Below, piece by piece: positions 38,215 to 40,593 of a stretch of 40,593 nucleotides of DNA; positions within the stretch are counted from its first letter, which is position 1; the number at the start of each line of letters is the position of its first letter. Where the stretch lies: the NCBI GenBank assembly GCA_002424525.1, contig DIKJ01000170.1, positions 15,331 through 55,923 of the forward strand. The letters run 5' to 3'. Under the pieces are notes generated by a model. The model was not told where the DNA came from. It saw only the letters and a program-made list of their open reading frames with translations, and searched no databases. This DNA is from Bacteroidales bacterium UBA5621. GTDB taxonomy: Bacteria; Bacteroidota; Bacteroidia; Bacteroidales; VadinHA17. Position numbers and translations under genes: made by a program.

Positions 38215-40593
38215 TCAGATCAGATCAAGTATCTGGTTAATGTCAAAATCCTGCAAAGGATTGCTGCTTCTTATAAAAGAGTCTGCAAGCCTCGTTTTAT
38301 TCTCCTGCAATCGGATAATTTTTTCTTCAATGGTCCCGGTGGAAATATATTTATTCACAAAGACGTTTTTGTCCTGACCAATCCGGTGAGCCCTGTTTCT
38401 TGCCTGCAGTTCCGCTGCCGGATTCCACCATGGATCGAGAATGAAAACATAGTCGGCTGCAGTAAGGTTAAGACCCAGGCCTCCGGCTTTAATGGAGATC
38501 AGAAATACCTTTCTGGCCGGATCATCCTGAAAGCTTTTTACTATTTTTTCCCTGTTCGTACTGGCTCCCGTAAGAACGGAGAATGAAATCCGCCTTTGAG
38601 AAAGTGCGTTAACAAATATATTCAGGTGTTTTACAAACGATGAGAAGACAAGTATTTTGTGACCTTCAGAGATTACATTCTCAATATCCTGAATTACTGT
38701 TTCAAACTTACCTGAATCGGCCGTGCACTCTTCATCAACAAGCACAGGGTGGTTCGATATCTGCCTGAGCCTCATTAGACCCTGGAGGATCTCAATTGAG
38801 GTATTCTTCTTTTGTTCAGAACCTTTGTTTCCTATTATCAGATTCCGTACCGCTGATTTTTCCTCCTCGTAGATACTGGCCTGTTCATCAGTCATATCGC
38901 AGAAGATCGTTTGTTCGGATACAGGGGGGAGATCGGAAGCAACCATCTCCTTTGTTCTTCTCAGAATGAATGGTTTAATTATTTTTTTCAGTTTAAGCTC
39001 CTGCTCATCTCCGTTACTTCTGCTAATGGGCCCTGAGAACTCCCTGCGAAAGTAATCAACAGTGCCGAGCAGGCCGGGATTAATAAAACTCATCTGTGTC
39101 CAGAGATCCGTAAGCGAGTTCTCGACAGGCGTACCGGTCAGTACCAGACGGTGATCGGAATTCAGACGCGAAACGGACCTGAAAAGTTGGGAGGACGGAT
39201 TCTTTATCACCTGGCTCTCGTCAAGTATGACATAATGAAACCTGAACGGAATCATCAGTTCGATATCCTGCCTTACTGTATGATAACTCGACAATATTAT
39301 ATCAAAGGTATGGAAGAGTCCCAGTGCTTTTCTCCGGTTGACACCTGCATAACAGAAAACTTTCATTCCGGGGGCAAACCTTTTAATCTCATTTTGCCAG
39401 TTATAGATGAGCGAAGCAGGAACAATGATCAGTGATGTCAGCCTTTGCTGAGGGTGGTCAAAAAGCGTTAGTGCAGTGATCACCTCCGGGCCTGACCGGG
39501 GCTTTATGCTTTCAATATTATACTGTAGGAGGGCAATCGTCTGCACCGTCTTTCCAAGACCCATATCGTCGGCAAGGCATCCGCCCAGCCCCGAGGTCTG
39601 AAGCCAGTACATCCAGTTGAACCCCTCCACCTGGTATGGCCTCATCTCGCATGTAAGTCCCGCGGAAGGTTTAATAGACTCTAACTCTTTGGGGTTTAAC
39701 AGTTTTTTCAGCTTCCTGTGAGCTTCATCCTCTTCCTCTTTTACCACACCCGGAAGAAGTGCAAAATGTTGTTTGTGAATTATCAGAGAGTCTCCAGTAA
39801 TCTTACCAAACTCAAACAGTGACCTGTATTCCGGGAACCACGATTCCGGAAGAATTGCAATGGATCCGTCAGGTAATTCATATTCGCGTATATTTTCAAG
39901 GATATTTCTCCTGAAGCGGATAAACGGAATCTCCCACTCTCCGATTTTAATAATTGCATGCAGATCAAACCAGTCATTTTCTATCCGGCTGCTTATCTCC
40001 ATGCTGACAGACTTCAGGTTATAGTTTCTGTTAAGACCGGAAGTGAGAACGAAACCGGATCCGATAATTTCATGATAATTCCGGTTAACCGCTTCCAGCA
40101 AAGTATATGGATCACCAGCATCTGGATTTGAGTTCTGAGAATAGTTGTAAAAATGTATGTCATCATCGGCAAAAAATCCCATCTCTCCAAGCTTTTCCCT
40201 GCACATTGCCTCCCAGTGATAATCCCTCAAATGTTTCCTGTAAACATATATTCCTGAATCACTTTCAAAAGAGGTAAATGAATTATCCGGATCATTTGCA
40301 AATATTTTACTGGCTGAATATTGATATTGAAGTATCAGAACAGGTGTTCCTTTGAACCCGTTTTCCAGATTAAGGAGAGCTTTTTTGTCCGGTGGGGAAA
40401 TGATAATACGTATGGCACTCCCTTCAGCCTTAAATCTGTTTACCATGTTCAGGGCAAATCCTGAAAAATATTTAAGCTCACTTTGTTGTGGGATAAGAAT
40501 ATACTCTTTTGAGAGAAATGGTTTCAGTTTAAGACCGTCAATGTCAGAAATGAAGAATATCCGGTCCTTTATCCTTACGAGGCACGGGGAAAG
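38215..40593 (-). CDS. SNF2-family helicase/ATPase, 5' end outside the window
   Basis: At least 792 residues; the reading frame stays open past the ATG at 40446 to the right edge with no stop, so the start is outside. The N-terminal portion is unassigned. The SNF2 N-domain follows, with Walker A in ADDMGLGKTVQT (about 39560), the DESQ box in ILDESQVIKNPSS and LTGTPVENSLTDLW. The helicase C domain has SIKAGGLGLNLTAADYVF, DPWWNPAAE and RAHRIGQ near 38400. Such proteins use ATP to move on double-stranded DNA; many bacterial ones are linked to transcription or repair. It converges on dinB. Confidence 0.92.
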   Translation of the reverse strand, partial: LSPCLVRIKDRIFFISDIDGLKLKPFLSKEYILIPQQSELKYFSGFALNMVNRFKAEGSAIRIIISPPDKKALLNLENGFKGTPVLILQYQYSASKIFANDPDNSFTSFESDSGIYVYRKHLRDYHWEAMCREKLGEMGFFADDDIHFYNYSQNSNPDAGDPYTLLEAVNRNYHEIIGSGFVLTSGLNRNYNLKSVSMEISSRIENDWFDLHAIIKIGEWEIPFIRFRRNILENIREYELPDGSIAILPESWFPEYRSLFEFGKITGDSLIIHKQHFALLPGVVKEEEDEAHRKLKKLLNPKELESIKPSAGLTCEMRPYQVEGFNWMYWLQTSGLGGCLADDMGLGKTVQTIALLQYNIESIKPRSGPEVITALTLFDHPQQRLTSLIIVPASLIYNWQNEIKRFAPGMKVFCYAGVNRRKALGLFHTFDIILSSYHTVRQDIELMIPFRFHYVILDESQVIKNPSSQLFRSVSRLNSDHRLVLTGTPVENSLTDLWTQMSFINPGLLGTVDYFRREFSGPISRSNGDEQELKLKKIIKPFILRRTKEMVASDLPPVSEQTIFCDMTDEQASIYEEEKSAVRNLIIGNKGSEQKKNTSIEILQGLMRLRQISNHPVLVDEECTADSGKFETVIQDIENVISEGHKILVFSSFVKHLNIFVNALSQRRISFSVLTGASTNREKIVKSFQDDPARKVFLISIKAGGLGLNLTAADYVFILDPWWNPAAELQARNRAHRIGQDKNVFVNKYISTGTIEEKIIRLQENKTRLADSFIRSSNPLQDFDINQILDLI

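Overview
The window looks like a piece of an anaerobic Bacteroidota (Bacteroidales/Marinilabiliales-type) chromosome. The evidence is the set of Bacteroidota-typical genes (DUF3127 protein, stand-alone MnmD, DUF4956 plus CotH-like pair, an SDGG-type transketolase, a PurL with the Bacteroides-like N-terminus), TAnnTTTG promoter -7 boxes and weak Shine-Dalgarno usage. No rRNA, tRNA, phage, transposase or CRISPR array was seen.

Layout. (1) 1-7640 is housekeeping and envelope genes: the purL start, an M3 peptidase, an FKBP lipoprotein plus DUF3127 protein, mnmD, a Tat-lipoprotein sugar-phosphate isomerase, a HAD phosphatase, a DUF4956 membrane protein and a secreted CotH-like protein. A perfect 17-copy heptanucleotide array sits at 5232-5350. 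(2) 7750-9795 is transketolase. (3) 9865-22767, all on the minus strand, is an 18-gene operon for a membrane-bound group 4 (Mbh-type) [NiFe] hydrogenase. It combines a full Mrp-type ion-translocating arm (MrpB, C, D, E, F, G, an MbhD/E fusion and a second NuoL-like antiporter subunit), the hydrogenase arm (large, small, NuoC-, NuoH- and NuoI-like subunits), its own endopeptidase and, at the promoter-proximal end, three electron-input genes. Two of these resemble the beta (Fe-S) and gamma (FAD/NAD(P)H/2Fe-2S) subunits of archaeal sulfhydrogenase. (4) 22942-29195, divergent on the plus strand, is rex-hypF-hypC-hypD-hypE-hypA-hypB: an NADH-sensing repressor followed by a complete [NiFe] maturation set. 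Two palindromes matching the Rex operator lie at the two ends of the divergent region, one beside the hydrogenase start codon and one inside the first codons of rex. (5) 29220-29848 is a decayed GNAT-histone-deacetylase fusion gene. (6) 30125-33573 is a compact hydC-hydB-hydA operon for an NAD-linked [FeFe] hydrogenase, whose HydB lacks the extra iron-sulfur domains of bifurcating enzymes. (7) 33634-40593 holds a nitrilase-family amidase, an iron-sulfur-type flavodoxin reductase, a truncated beta-lactamase-family remnant, cbpA-cbpM, dinB and a SNF2 helicase running off the window.

How it fits together. The core is a redox hub. Rex reads NADH/NAD+ and probably controls both a candidate ion-pumping hydrogenase able to exchange electrons with NAD(P)H and/or ferredoxin, and the enzymes that build its Ni-Fe site. 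A second, soluble NADH-linked [FeFe] hydrogenase lies next door. This suggests a fermentative or syntrophic lifestyle in which H2 is the main electron sink or source. The most unusual system is the Mbh-Mrp complex with a sulfhydrogenase-like NAD(P)H module. Its internal heptanucleotide array and a NuoL-like subunit without the usual TM5 glutamate also deserve attention.
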